Notes: a model not told the origin generated them from the letters alone. DNA of 64,000 nucleotides from Pandoraea terrae (GCF_902459695.1 NZ_CABPRZ010000005.1:62001-126000); one strand, 5' to 3'. Positions 8,300 through 16,766 are shown, counted from the stretch's first letter. Numbers and translations are program-made.

Positions 8300-9019
8300 T
8301 CAAGCGACACGCAAACCCAGCTCTGATACGATCATGGCCGCCTGATCGTAAGAGATGATGGCACCGCGAAACTGTTCCATATCTGCCAGACGTAGTCCTC
8401 CCAGGTCGACACCGCGCAGGTCCGCCCCTGCAAAGCGCGTGTTCTTGAGAAGTGCATTGCGCAAGCTGCCACCCTGGAATACAGCATCGCGAAAATCTAC
8501 ATCGCAGAGATCGGCATCGGAAAGCTCGAGGCGTTCCAGTTGGGCCTTTCGAAATGAGATGCCGCGCAGGGTGGCGCCAATGAGCAGGCACTCGACGAAT
8601 TGAAGGCCAAGCGTGGCCGCGTGTTCGAAGCTCGCGCCCGTGAGTTTGCTTTCGCGGAATGAGGCCGACGCCAGTTTTGCCCGCCGCCAACTCGTGTTGT
8701 TGAGGTCGCAAGCGCGGAAATCCGCGTCGTGCAGGTCCGCAGAGCCGAAGTCGGCTTGTCGACCACGACAGTTGCGCCAGTGGGTGCCCGACAGCGTTGC
8801 GCCGAAAAGCGACGTTTCGATGAACGAGCAGCGCTGGAAACGGCAGCCACTCAAATCCAGCCGCGACAAATCCGCCTGTTCGAAATCGCAGTCTTCAAAA
8901 ATCTTCGGCTCAGGGGAGTCCGCGAGCAGTGCCTGCAGTGAATCCCGTGTGAACGTCGCGGAAACGATCGGACTGCCATCGCGCTCAGGTTTCAGCGTCG
9001 AGAATAAATCTTGATTCAT
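8300..9019 (-). CDS. Pentapeptide-repeat protein
   Basis: 239 residues, of which about 40-215 are tandem A(D/N)LXX-type repeats (for example FEQADLSRLDLSGCRFQRCS and ADLCDVDFRDAVF). These form a right-handed quadrilateral beta-helix. Some family members mimic DNA and protect gyrase (Qnr, MfpA, McbG), but most have no known role, and this one has no distinguishing loop that I can see. There is no signal peptide, so it is probably cytosolic. It stands alone next to IS debris, and its C-terminal end abuts the OrfA remnant. Confidence 0.85.
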   Translation of the reverse strand: MNQDLFSTLKPERDGSPIVSATFTRDSLQALLADSPEPKIFEDCDFEQADLSRLDLSGCRFQRCSFIETSLFGATLSGTHWRNCRGRQADFGSADLHDADFRACDLNNTSWRRAKLASASFRESKLTGASFEHAATLGLQFVECLLIGATLRGISFRKAQLERLELSDADLCDVDFRDAVFQGGSLRNALLKNTRFAGADLRGVDLGGLRLADMEQFRGAIISYDQAAMIVSELGLRVA

Positions 9020-9149
9020 GGTCGGCTAAGGGGAGTCGCGCAAGCGATGAACGGGTGAGATGGCCGACGCCGGTCACCCGCAACCGGGTCTTCATTGACA
9101 TCGACGTCGTTTTCAGTTGAGCGCGGCGCCATGTTATCGGGACATGCGA

Positions 9150-9177
9150 GTGGCACCTGTCAGAATATAGGTGCCAC
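9150..9177. repeat. Nine-base perfect inverted repeat in a gene-free gap
   Basis: GTGGCACCT (9150-9158) and AGGTGCCAC (9169-9177) are separated by ten AT-rich bases. It lies in the 505-base gap between the pentapeptide gene and the YoaK-type gene. No T-run follows on either side, so an operator or the end of a lost element is more likely than a terminator. Nothing else in 9020-9524 is recognisable. Confidence 0.55.
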
Positions 9178-9524
9178 GGGGCGGCAGCGTCGCCCTGCAT
9201 ACGGACTATTCGTTCGCGGGACGGGCGTGCACAAGGGTGTCGTCGATCTGATACCCGGTGTTCGCATCGCCTCACCCCGACGCGCTGCTTTGGCACGAAA
9301 CATTGAATCTGACGTTTTAGCAGGCGTCGTGTTAGCTGGTGGGGACGTTACCGACGTGCCCATACTGCGGTGGATTGGCACGCCCCAATCTCCTCATGTT
9401 CAACGATCGGGATTGGGCAGGCGACGAGTTCGATCAATAGCGACAAAGGCTCGAATGGCTGCGAGTAGAATATTTCAGGCGCCCGCCATAGCGGTGGATG
9501 GATCGCTTCACATCCCGACGAATC

Positions 9525-10274
9525 ATGCCGATCAATTATCTACGTGGCTTCACACAGCCCGTCCGGACCGAGAAGACCAACCGGCGGCTGGGATGTTCTC
9601 TGGCATTCGTTGCAGGTGCGGCGAATGCCGGGGGATTTCTGGCTGTCGGGCAGTACACTTCGCACATGTCCGGCATCGTCGCCTCGCTCTCGGACAATCT
9701 GGCGCTCGGGCAAATCGTGCTCGTCATCGCGGGATTGTGTTCCTTGCTGGCGTTCCTCGTTGGCGCCGCCACCTCGGCGGTGCTTATCAATTGGGGGCGG
9801 CGACATCACACGCATAGCGAGTACGCCGCACCGCTGATGCTTGAAGCCTTCCTTCTGCTGACATTCGGCGTTCTGGGCGCGAACCTTGAACACCATCAAT
9901 TGCTGTTCGTGCCAGCGACCGTCGTGTTGCTCTGTTACGTAATGGGGTTGCAGAACGCCATCATTACCAAGATCTCGAAGGCCGAAATCAGAACGACGCA
10001 CGTCACAGGGCTCGTCACCGACATGGGCATCGAGTTGGGAAAACTTTTCTATTGGAACGGGCGGCGAGCGCCCGCCAGCGAGGCGAAGGTCATGGGCGAC
10101 CGGGCCAAGCTGCGCTTGCTCTCGTCACTACTCGGCATGTTTGCGTTGGGCGGCCTGATCGGCGCTCTGGGGTTCAAGCATCTGGGCTTTGTATCGACAG
10201 TACCGCTCGCCCTGATCCTCATGGTATTGGCGGTCGTCCCGCTGATAGACGACCTGACCAGGTCTGCGCACTAG
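9525..10274 (+). CDS. YoaK/DUF1275 family membrane protein
   Basis: 249-aa integral membrane protein with about six helices. The diagnostic family segment (FVAGAANAGGFLAVGQYTSH then MSGIVASLSDNLALG) is at residues 25-60, and the second-half block GLQNAIITKISKAEIRTTHV is near 140-160. DUF1275 proteins are putative transporters or channels of unknown substrate. An in-frame ATG at 9498 would add nine residues, but relatives I recall begin with MPIxYLR, as here. There is no operon partner. Confidence 0.85.
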   Translation: MPINYLRGFTQPVRTEKTNRRLGCSLAFVAGAANAGGFLAVGQYTSHMSGIVASLSDNLALGQIVLVIAGLCSLLAFLVGAATSAVLINWGRRHHTHSEYAAPLMLEAFLLLTFGVLGANLEHHQLLFVPATVVLLCYVMGLQNAIITKISKAEIRTTHVTGLVTDMGIELGKLFYWNGRRAPASEAKVMGDRAKLRLLSSLLGMFALGGLIGALGFKHLGFVSTVPLALILMVLAVVPLIDDLTRSAH

Positions 10275-10362
10275 GCAGAGCGTATCGACCTTCCCCCACA
10301 GCGGTTACGACCCGTGTCGATAGCGACGAGTCGTCACGCTTGATCCGCTTGGCGCGAAATAT

Positions 10363-10440
10363 TTGGGTTTTCAACTGACAGACCCGTGGGGAATCGCACT
10401 CGAGTACACCAACCGTAACGGCAGCCGCAAGTCAGCGCGT
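10363..10440 (+). pseudogene. Possible C-terminal scrap of a VOC/glyoxalase-fold gene
   Basis: One plus-strand frame reads GFQLTDPWGIALEYTNRNG, which resembles the last beta-strand of vicinal-oxygen-chelate proteins (typically xxDPxGxxxEL). No upstream coding sequence in the same frame supports the rest of a VOC domain, so this would be a decayed remnant. It overlaps the end of the opposite-strand DUF2894 gene by nine bases. Chance resemblance is possible. Confidence 0.3.
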
Positions 10441-11142
10441 TTTGGCGCGCGAGGACTTGCCTGCCGTCGCGGCGCGTGCGGCGCTCTTGCCGGGCATGAG
10501 GCCCGACGCTTCCATGTCCTCGAGCCACGACAGTGCCTCTGCATGGCGAAGGAAGTGCCGCAGATAATCCGGCGACACGTCATGCATCAGCGACAGCGCG
10601 CGATGAACGAGATGGCTGGAGTTGAGCGGCCCCGCGTTCTCCGGCACTTGCGCGAGCGACTGGCGCAGGTTGCCGTCCGTACTCACCCTGGACCAGGTCT
10701 CGCGGAAGTACTCGAGCACGTCCATGTCTTCGATCGGCGCGTCCGCAGAGACGCCGGTCGGGCGTACCACGAGCGAGGCAACCGGCGCCACGCGGCGCTC
10801 GTCGGTACGCCGCGCCATGTCGGCGACCAAGGCCGCAAGCGCAGTCGGCGCCGGCGATGACGTGGTTGCATCACGCGGGCCGTCTGCCGTGCCGTCGGAA
10901 ACACCGGACGTCGTCGCAACGACCGTGCCTGCCTCAGACAGCTCGCGGGAAAAAGCGTCGATCAGTTCACCCAAGCGCGCATCCAGCACGCGACGCGCTT
11001 CGCCAGAATAGGCATCGGCACGGCGCGCGGTCGCCTCGATCCGGTGAAAGCGAACGCGGTCGTGGGCATCGGCACCTTGCGCGCGCCAGGCGTCGAGCGT
11101 CGCACGCACGTCCAGTCCCTCGTCGCGATCGTCGTCATGCAT
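10432..11142 (-). CDS. DUF2894-family protein, last gene of the motor-like operon
   Basis: 236-aa soluble protein. The N-terminal part (about 1-75) is helical and charged. A variable Thr/Ser/Ala-rich linker follows. The C-terminal half carries a helical block (DVLEYFRETWSRVSTDGNLR, then SLMHDVSPDYLRHFLRHAEAL) that I associate with DUF2894. It ends in a basic tail. It overlaps the OmpA-like gene by eight bases, so translation is probably coupled. The function is unknown. Its fixed position behind a MotA/MotB-like pair suggests a cytosolic accessory or effector of that complex. Confidence 0.75.
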   Translation of the reverse strand: MHDDDRDEGLDVRATLDAWRAQGADAHDRVRFHRIEATARRADAYSGEARRVLDARLGELIDAFSRELSEAGTVVATTSGVSDGTADGPRDATTSSPAPTALAALVADMARRTDERRVAPVASLVVRPTGVSADAPIEDMDVLEYFRETWSRVSTDGNLRQSLAQVPENAGPLNSSHLVHRALSLMHDVSPDYLRHFLRHAEALSWLEDMEASGLMPGKSAARAATAGKSSRAKTR

Positions 11143-11782
11143 TCGGCTTCCCCGTACTGGCGCTCGTACGCGGCATCGGCGCGATCTCCACGCGCCGGTT
11201 CTTCGCGCGACCGGTCTCGTCGGCGTTCGAAGTCACCGGCTGTTCGGCGCCGAACGCTGCCGAGAAAATCGACGACGGCGGAAGGCCGGCCGCGATCAGC
11301 TCGCGCGTCACTGTCAACGCTCGCTGCGCCGAGAGCTCCCAGTTATCGGCAAAGCGCCGGTTGCTCTCGCGCACTTGCTGGTCGTCGGTGAAGCCGCTCA
11401 CCATCAGGATCTCGTCGCTCGCGCGCAGATAGGCCGAGAGCGGCCCCGCCAGACTGCGCAACACCTCGCGCCCCTGTGGCTGCAATTGGTCGGAATTCAG
11501 CGCGAACAACACATTGCCGCTGATTCCGATGCGACCGTTGACGAGCGTCACACGACCGCCCGCGAGCGGGCCGGCGAGCGCTTTCTCGAGCGTTTCGCGC
11601 CGTTGCGTCTCGGCCTGCCGCTGCTTGACCTCGCGTTCGAGCTTGGCCGAGAGTTCGAGTTGCACGCCGATCACGCCGAGCATGATCAGCACGAAGGCCC
11701 CGAGCATCACCGACATCAGGTCGCCAAAGACGGCCCAGGTCGGCGAGGCCGCTTCGAGTTCGGCGTCGATGTCGTCTCTCAT
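11135..11782 (-). CDS. OmpA/MotB-like peptidoglycan-binding stator protein
   Basis: 215-aa inner-membrane protein. One N-terminal helix (about residues 15-40, WAVFGDLMSVMLGAFVLIML) contains Asp21 in the place of the proton-carrying aspartate of MotB, ExbD and TolR. A periplasmic coiled segment (about 45-70) leads to an OmpA-like domain (about 85-205) with NWELSAQRALTVTREL and GRAKNRRVEI motifs for peptidoglycan binding. Its start overlaps the stop of the upstream DUF802 gene by four bases (ATGA). It is the expected partner of that MotA-like protein. It is not flagellar MotB: no flagellar genes are nearby and the partner is atypical. Confidence 0.85.
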   Translation of the reverse strand: MRDDIDAELEAASPTWAVFGDLMSVMLGAFVLIMLGVIGVQLELSAKLEREVKQRQAETQRRETLEKALAGPLAGGRVTLVNGRIGISGNVLFALNSDQLQPQGREVLRSLAGPLSAYLRASDEILMVSGFTDDQQVRESNRRFADNWELSAQRALTVTRELIAAGLPPSSIFSAAFGAEQPVTSNADETGRAKNRRVEIAPMPRTSASTGKPNA

Positions 11783-14061
11783 GCCGCACCGCTACTGTGA
11801 TTGGCCCGTGCGTCGCCGAGCTGTTGCAGGTTCTCGAGGATCTGCTTCTGCGACATCACGCTGAGCTCGACCACCTCGCGCGCTTGCGCCACGTAATAGC
11901 CCAACTGTTCGTCACTGCGCGCCATCGACTTGTCGAGCGCGGCCTCGAGGCGCTGTAAATGTTCGAGCAACTGCGTGTTCGATTCGCCAAACGACTGCAC
12001 CGCCGCGCCGAACGCGTCGCCCAGGCTCGCGACTTCCACCGCGCTGCCAGTCACTTGTGCAGAGGCGGTGGCGAGCTTGTCGGTTTGTGCCTCGATGGCA
12101 TCGTTCAGGCGGGCGCTGGCGCGCTCGAGCAACTGCGCGGACGTGGTGACCAGCTCGTCGACCGCAGCGCGCTGTGCATTGCCCGCATGGCTGACGGTGT
12201 CGAGCAGCGTGCCGAGCGTGTCGAGCAGGCGCGAGCGCTCCGCGAGCATGGCGTTGTCGCGCACCATGCTGTCCGAAAGCTTCTGGCGCAGCTCGGCAAT
12301 GATCTCGGCTGCCGCCTTGGGAGCCTCGGAAGCGGTCTGCACGAGGCGCGAAATCTCGGCGATGGTGTGGCTCGCGTTGGCACGCGTTTGCTCGGAGATG
12401 TCGAGCGCGGTGCGTGTGAGCGTGTCGCAGATCGTTTGCTGCTGGCTCGCCGTTTGCGCGCCCGCTTGCTGCCATTCGTTGCGCAGGGTGGCCAGCGTGC
12501 CTTCGAGCGCTTCGGTCCAGGCGGACAGGCGTTGTGCTTCGCGCTGTGCGGTAGCATCGCCATGCGCGGCGTTGGCGGCGCTCAGTGCTTGCAGCAACGA
12601 AGCGTTGTGCTCGGAGAGGGCGGACGTCGCCGCGGCAACCAACTGCTGATTGCCACCGGCAAGTTGCTCGCTCACGCGTGCATGCTCTGCGATCGCATCG
12701 CGCCAGGACTGCGAGACGTGCGTGGCGGCACTGTCCATTTGCGTCGAGACGTTTTGCAGCAACTGCGTCGAGCGTTGTTCGAAGGTGTCGGTAAAACGCG
12801 CCAGCGCGGCGTCGAGATTCGCTGCGAGCGATGCATTGGCACGTTGTTGCTGCGCCAGCGTTTGATCCCATGACTGCGCGACGCGCGCGTGTGCGTCTGC
12901 CACGTTCCCGCTGGTCGCTTCCAGACGGGCCGCCACATCGCCGAGCAACGCGGCCGAGCGCGTCTCGAAAGTCTGCGTGAACTCGGCGAGCGACGCGCGC
13001 AGATCGGTCGTGAGCGATTCGTTGGCGCGCAACTGACCGTCGAGCGAATCCCTCCAGATGGCCGCCACACGGGTGGTCGTGGCCTCGAATCGATCGGACA
13101 GGCCGCTCATGCGGTCCTGCACTGCGTTCGACACGGTCTCGTGCCACGAGGCCGTTTCGCGTGCGAGGCTCGCCATCGTCGCCTCGACTTCCGGGCGGAT
13201 GACCGCACCGGCAGCGCTGGCCGTGGCCGCCACGCTGTCTTTCAGATACTGCTGCATGGCGCCGGCAAGCTGCGAATACGACGCGTCGGTCTTCGCGTGC
13301 AGCGCTTCCTGGTTGGCCGTGAGTCGCTCGCCAAGCGCGTGGCTCTGGCGCTCCATGGCCGCCATCATGTCTTGCAGGCGATCGACCAGCGCCGGCATCA
13401 CCAGCGCTTGCTGTTGCAGCAGATGGAGGGTGGTTTCGCGCTGATGTTGCCGTGTGAAGCCGCGCAACGTGGTCAGGATCCGTGCGTCGAGGGTTTGCGC
13501 GACCCGCAAGCGCTCCTTGCGCGCCAGCGCGGAAAGCAGGCCGAGCATGGCGGACGTCGCCACGCCGGCCACCGACGTGCCGAACGCGAAGCCCAGCCCT
13601 TTGACCGGCGAGGCCAGCGATGCGCGGATCGCCTGCAAATCGGTGGCGCTTTCGAGCGCGAGGCCGGTGCCGCGCAGCGTCGCGGCCATGCCGAGGAAGG
13701 TGCCGAGCATGCCGAGCAGCACAAGCAGGCCGACGAGATACGGCGTGAGCGCCGGGCCGGGCAGGGCGACACGCTCACCTTCCACGCGCAGGCGCACGGC
13801 GGGGCGCAGGCTGGCGGGCAGGGCGTCGAGCCAGGTGCCGAGCGAGGCCGGCGGTGCACTCAGGCCGGCGATGGCGTTCGCGAGCGCGCCGGTCGCCTGA
13901 TGAAAGCGCTTGAGTTCGAGCGCGCCAATGACATAGACGGCGGCGATGAGCAAAGTCACCGCCAGCGCGAGGGTGTTGGTACCGGTATAGCCTATGCCGA
14001 TCCAGCACACCACGGCGAGACCGGCGACAAAGGAAACGAGATCAACGAGGTGTCGGGTCAT
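11779..14061 (-). CDS. DUF802 protein: MotA/TolQ-like channel with long repeated coiled tail
   Basis: 760-aa protein. Four membrane helices are visible (about 5-25, 28-48, 106-130 and 154-180). The third and fourth carry a MotA/TolQ/ZorA-like signature: GMLGTFLGMAATLRG, then PVKGLGFAFGTSVAGVATSA. Everything after residue 185 is predicted alpha-helical and hydrophilic. It contains tandem units of about 55-62 residues marked by tryptophans at 336, 398, 453 and 515 (IWRDSL, SWDQTL, SWRDAI, AWTEAL), with FTQTFETRS/FTDTFEQRS in between. DUF802 was, as I recall, defined from such repeats. It overlaps DUF3348 by 20 bases and the OmpA-like gene by 4. I infer an ion-driven complex with a long cytoplasmic tail. 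Confidence 0.8.
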   Translation of the reverse strand: MTRHLVDLVSFVAGLAVVCWIGIGYTGTNTLALAVTLLIAAVYVIGALELKRFHQATGALANAIAGLSAPPASLGTWLDALPASLRPAVRLRVEGERVALPGPALTPYLVGLLVLLGMLGTFLGMAATLRGTGLALESATDLQAIRASLASPVKGLGFAFGTSVAGVATSAMLGLLSALARKERLRVAQTLDARILTTLRGFTRQHQRETTLHLLQQQALVMPALVDRLQDMMAAMERQSHALGERLTANQEALHAKTDASYSQLAGAMQQYLKDSVAATASAAGAVIRPEVEATMASLARETASWHETVSNAVQDRMSGLSDRFEATTTRVAAIWRDSLDGQLRANESLTTDLRASLAEFTQTFETRSAALLGDVAARLEATSGNVADAHARVAQSWDQTLAQQQRANASLAANLDAALARFTDTFEQRSTQLLQNVSTQMDSAATHVSQSWRDAIAEHARVSEQLAGGNQQLVAAATSALSEHNASLLQALSAANAAHGDATAQREAQRLSAWTEALEGTLATLRNEWQQAGAQTASQQQTICDTLTRTALDISEQTRANASHTIAEISRLVQTASEAPKAAAEIIAELRQKLSDSMVRDNAMLAERSRLLDTLGTLLDTVSHAGNAQRAAVDELVTTSAQLLERASARLNDAIEAQTDKLATASAQVTGSAVEVASLGDAFGAAVQSFGESNTQLLEHLQRLEAALDKSMARSDEQLGYYVAQAREVVELSVMSQKQILENLQQLGDARANHSSGAA

Positions 14062-14818
14062 GTTGTCCGGGTTCGCAGGTACGAAGCGCCGCGAGCAGCG
14101 CTTCGACCGGTTGAAGGCGAATATCGAGTTCAGCGAGCAAAATGCTCTGCATATCCCGGTGGAAGGTGTCGAGCCACATGCCGGCGAGCGCGGGTGGCGG
14201 CGTGCCGGGCGCGCGCGGCGCGGCCAATGCCGCCTGCTCCGTAGCGCGCAGCCGCACGAAATGGCCGTCGAGCAGATTGGGCACGCCGGCGAGCAGGGTG
14301 CGCTCGCGTGCGCCCATCACCCGTTCCATTACCGCATCGACGGAGGCCAGACGCGCCGCTTCCGGCGATTTCGTGACCAGCTGCGCGCGCAAACGCGTGC
14401 GTAGCGCGCTGATAGCGGTATCCATTGTCTGCTGCGACGTCGCGTAGCGCTGCCTGTACGCCGGGAACTCCGCGAACGAAGCAGCCCGTTGACGCTCGGC
14501 CGACCCCAACGAGCGAATCTGCCCGCCGGGCGCTGCGGCCAGACTGCAGTCGCGCGCGATGGCGGCGGTAAGCTCGGTGCGCACGCGCTCGAACTCGCTC
14601 GTCGGCGCCGGGGCGGCCGAACGCGCGCCGGGCGTTGCAGCCGGCGGGTTGGCTTTGAGGGCCGACGAGAGCGCGATGGCGTCGGTCCAGCCCAGCCACT
14701 GGCTCAGCCGGTCCGACAGCGGCGGCGCGGCCTCAGGGGGCTCGAACGTGCTCAGGCGGGCCAGCGAGCGTATGAGTGTCGGGGCGCTGATGACGGGACG
14801 CTGGGACACTTGCACCAT
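14042..14818 (-). CDS. DUF3348-family protein, first gene of the motor-like operon
   Basis: 258-aa soluble protein with no signal peptide or membrane helix. It is largely helical, with an Ala/Pro-rich insert around residues 60-75. Conserved-looking blocks are SAPTLIRSLARLSTFE near the N-terminus and FAEFPAYRQRYATSQQTMDT in the middle. I assign DUF3348 from sequence style and from the fixed gene order DUF3348-DUF802-OmpA-DUF2894 known in Burkholderia and relatives. The frame is open to 14974, but the ATG at 14818 gives the usual length. Its last 20 bases overlap the DUF802 gene. The biochemical role is unknown. Confidence 0.72.
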   Translation of the reverse strand: MVQVSQRPVISAPTLIRSLARLSTFEPPEAAPPLSDRLSQWLGWTDAIALSSALKANPPAATPGARSAAPAPTSEFERVRTELTAAIARDCSLAAAPGGQIRSLGSAERQRAASFAEFPAYRQRYATSQQTMDTAISALRTRLRAQLVTKSPEAARLASVDAVMERVMGARERTLLAGVPNLLDGHFVRLRATEQAALAAPRAPGTPPPALAGMWLDTFHRDMQSILLAELDIRLQPVEALLAALRTCEPGQHDPTPR

Positions 14819-14910
14819 TCCACTGGGGGCAAAAAACAGCAGTTTACACTGCGGCCGGCCCGGCCCCCCTGCGCGGCAGCCGCGGATATGCCGACATGGG
14901 TCCCTCCAGG

Positions 14911-16413
14911 TCATCCCCCAAGGGCGATGACCGCCATTTCGCCAAGAAAGGCGTGAAGTTTTGGCGAATCGCAATAAGCGACATTAAACCTGAACCAAAC
15001 CGAGTCGGCCGGTGTATCGACGTAGAACAGGTCACCCGGCGCAAGGGCGATACCCGCGCGCCGGCCTGCGTCGACAACTGTCTGACTGTTGAACGCCGGA
15101 CTTGGCTCGACTTGCCATCCAGCGCTCACGAAAAGTCCGCCACGAGGCGTCGCCAGCGTCGCCATGCGAAGCTCGGCGAGCGTGGCAAGGAACCGCTCCC
15201 GGTCGTTCGACAGACGTGTGCGCAAACGGTCGATATAGCGACGATGACTGGGGTCCGACAGCAGCTCGAACACGCAGCGTTCGTTGAGCTCCGACGTGGT
15301 CAGCCCGCAGATCATTTTCGTATGCAGCAAATCCGACAACAGCCGCTCAGGACATAGCACATAGCCCACCCGCAGCGATGGCGCAATCGTCTTTGAAAAT
15401 CCACCGATACAGATAACGCGGTTGAAGCCGTCAAGGGCGGCGAGCGAGGCGTCCGACGGGCCGCACAGATCTCGGAAGATATCGTCTTCCACGATCCAGA
15501 AGTCGTATTGTTCGGCCAACGCGATGACGCGATGGGCGTTGGCCATGGAGAGCGTTGTCGAAAGGGGGTTCTGCAGCGCGGTGTTGACGAAAATGGCCTT
15601 CGGACGATGCAGCGCAGCCAGACGGGCAAGGGCATCCGCGTCGAGTCCGTCGCCGGTACGCCGCACTCCCACCACATTGATGCCCCATTTACGCAAGAGA
15701 TCGTGGAAATAGAAATAGCCGGGATCTTCCACCAGTACGGTATCCCCCATCCGCACGAGATTGCGCATCACCAGGTCCAGGCCATGGGTTACGCCATTCG
15801 TCAACACGATCTGATCGGGGGAGACGGTGCAAAAGCGCTCGCTGAAGTCGCGCGCCAGCATATGCCTTAGCCGCCGAAAGCCAAGCGGGTGCCCGTAGCC
15901 GACAAGGCGCTGCGCCGGCATTCTTGTCGCCTGCCGAAGCGCTTGCAAGAGCATGCTCTCGCTGCACCACTCCGGCGGAAGCCACCCGCAGCCCACGGGC
16001 AACATGTCCGGATGCTCGTTCCATATCTGAACCGACGTCCAGGGGGTGTCGCCGGCCGGCAGCAATTTGGAGGGCGCGTCGTTGAACACCGGCATCTGCG
16101 CCGTGCGCGACGCGACAAAATAGCCTGAGCCCGGGCGGGAATTCAGTATCCGGCGCGAGACCAGAACCTCGTAAGCTTCCGTGATCGTAAACGTGCTGAC
16201 GCCCAACGCTTTCGCCAACTCCCTGACCGAGGGCGTTTTCGTGCCCGGCTTGAGGCGCCCTGACTCCACTAGCCGGTCAAGCTTGCCGACGATTTGTTCG
16301 ACCAGGCTGATTCCCCGCTGCCGCTCAACGCGCAACTCATCCAGCAATGTGGATTCCCGGTGATCCGACAGTGCGCCGGGACTGAGCGTGACGTTCGCAT
16401 AGTGCTGCGGCAT
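14911..16413 (-). CDS. MocR-type regulator (GntR domain fused to aminotransferase fold)
   Basis: 500-aa transcription factor. Residues about 20-105 form a GntR winged helix (PSVRELAKALGVSTFTITEA). Residues about 130-490 have a fold-type I PLP aminotransferase domain with TNGVTHGLDLVMRNLV, the Asp of VEDDIFRD, and SKTIAPSLRVGYV, which holds the PLP-binding lysine. MocR proteins sense PLP or amino compounds and usually control divergent genes. I chose the ATG at 16413 (AAGAGA eight bases before it); a TTG lies 15 bases further upstream. It faces a TetR gene across a 353-base gap with a perfect palindrome, and sits beside the hydantoinase/Rieske operon it may control. Confidence 0.85.
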   Translation of the reverse strand: MPQHYANVTLSPGALSDHRESTLLDELRVERQRGISLVEQIVGKLDRLVESGRLKPGTKTPSVRELAKALGVSTFTITEAYEVLVSRRILNSRPGSGYFVASRTAQMPVFNDAPSKLLPAGDTPWTSVQIWNEHPDMLPVGCGWLPPEWCSESMLLQALRQATRMPAQRLVGYGHPLGFRRLRHMLARDFSERFCTVSPDQIVLTNGVTHGLDLVMRNLVRMGDTVLVEDPGYFYFHDLLRKWGINVVGVRRTGDGLDADALARLAALHRPKAIFVNTALQNPLSTTLSMANAHRVIALAEQYDFWIVEDDIFRDLCGPSDASLAALDGFNRVICIGGFSKTIAPSLRVGYVLCPERLLSDLLHTKMICGLTTSELNERCVFELLSDPSHRRYIDRLRTRLSNDRERFLATLAELRMATLATPRGGLFVSAGWQVEPSPAFNSQTVVDAGRRAGIALAPGDLFYVDTPADSVWFRFNVAYCDSPKLHAFLGEMAVIALGG

Positions 16414-16533
16414 GGACGATCTCTTCAAGATTCCGATGTCTGCCAGATACCCTCAGGTACCTTCCCGGGACCTGGCTCGCCTCGTATGCCTCAAAGTAAC
16501 ACAAGCCAACTCACGCAACTACAGTTTATTAAA

Positions 16534-16545
16534 CAACACGTGTTG
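16534..16545. promoter_or_regulatory. Palindromic operator candidate between MocR and TetR genes
   Basis: CAACACGTGTTG is a perfect 12-base palindrome near the middle of the divergent 16414-16766 gap. A related sequence, TGTTACATGTTG, follows at 16555-16566. The surrounding 16500-16570 is AT-rich, as expected of a promoter. Binding by the TetR product, the MocR product or both is plausible; the sequence does not decide which. Confidence 0.55.
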
Positions 16546-16766
16546 CGTCAAAAATGTTACATGTTGCCGTGCAGCAATCGCTCCGGGGGCAGCCCTGCGC
16601 GCAGCAAAGGTTAGCTGCCGGTGCGCGTCGGCGTTGACGCGCTTGAGATCGGTCCGTTTTGCGAGTAGCCTTTTAGACTCACATTGATTCAATGAACACA
16701 TGTCGTGACAAAAGCTCGCCTTGCGCAACGACACTCCTCAGAACTTCTTCGGGAACCACGATCGGA

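Noticed and set aside
12889-14244. A 451-codon open frame on the plus strand
   Set aside because: Antisense to the DUF802 and DUF3348 genes; composition is Arg/Gly/His-rich without any domain or ribosome-binding site.
10432-14818. Annotating the MotAB-like locus as a Zorya defence system
   Set aside because: Only the motor pair is comparable to ZorA/ZorB. No helicase or nuclease (ZorC, D or E) is next to it, and DUF3348/DUF2894 are not known Zorya parts. Kept as an analogy only.
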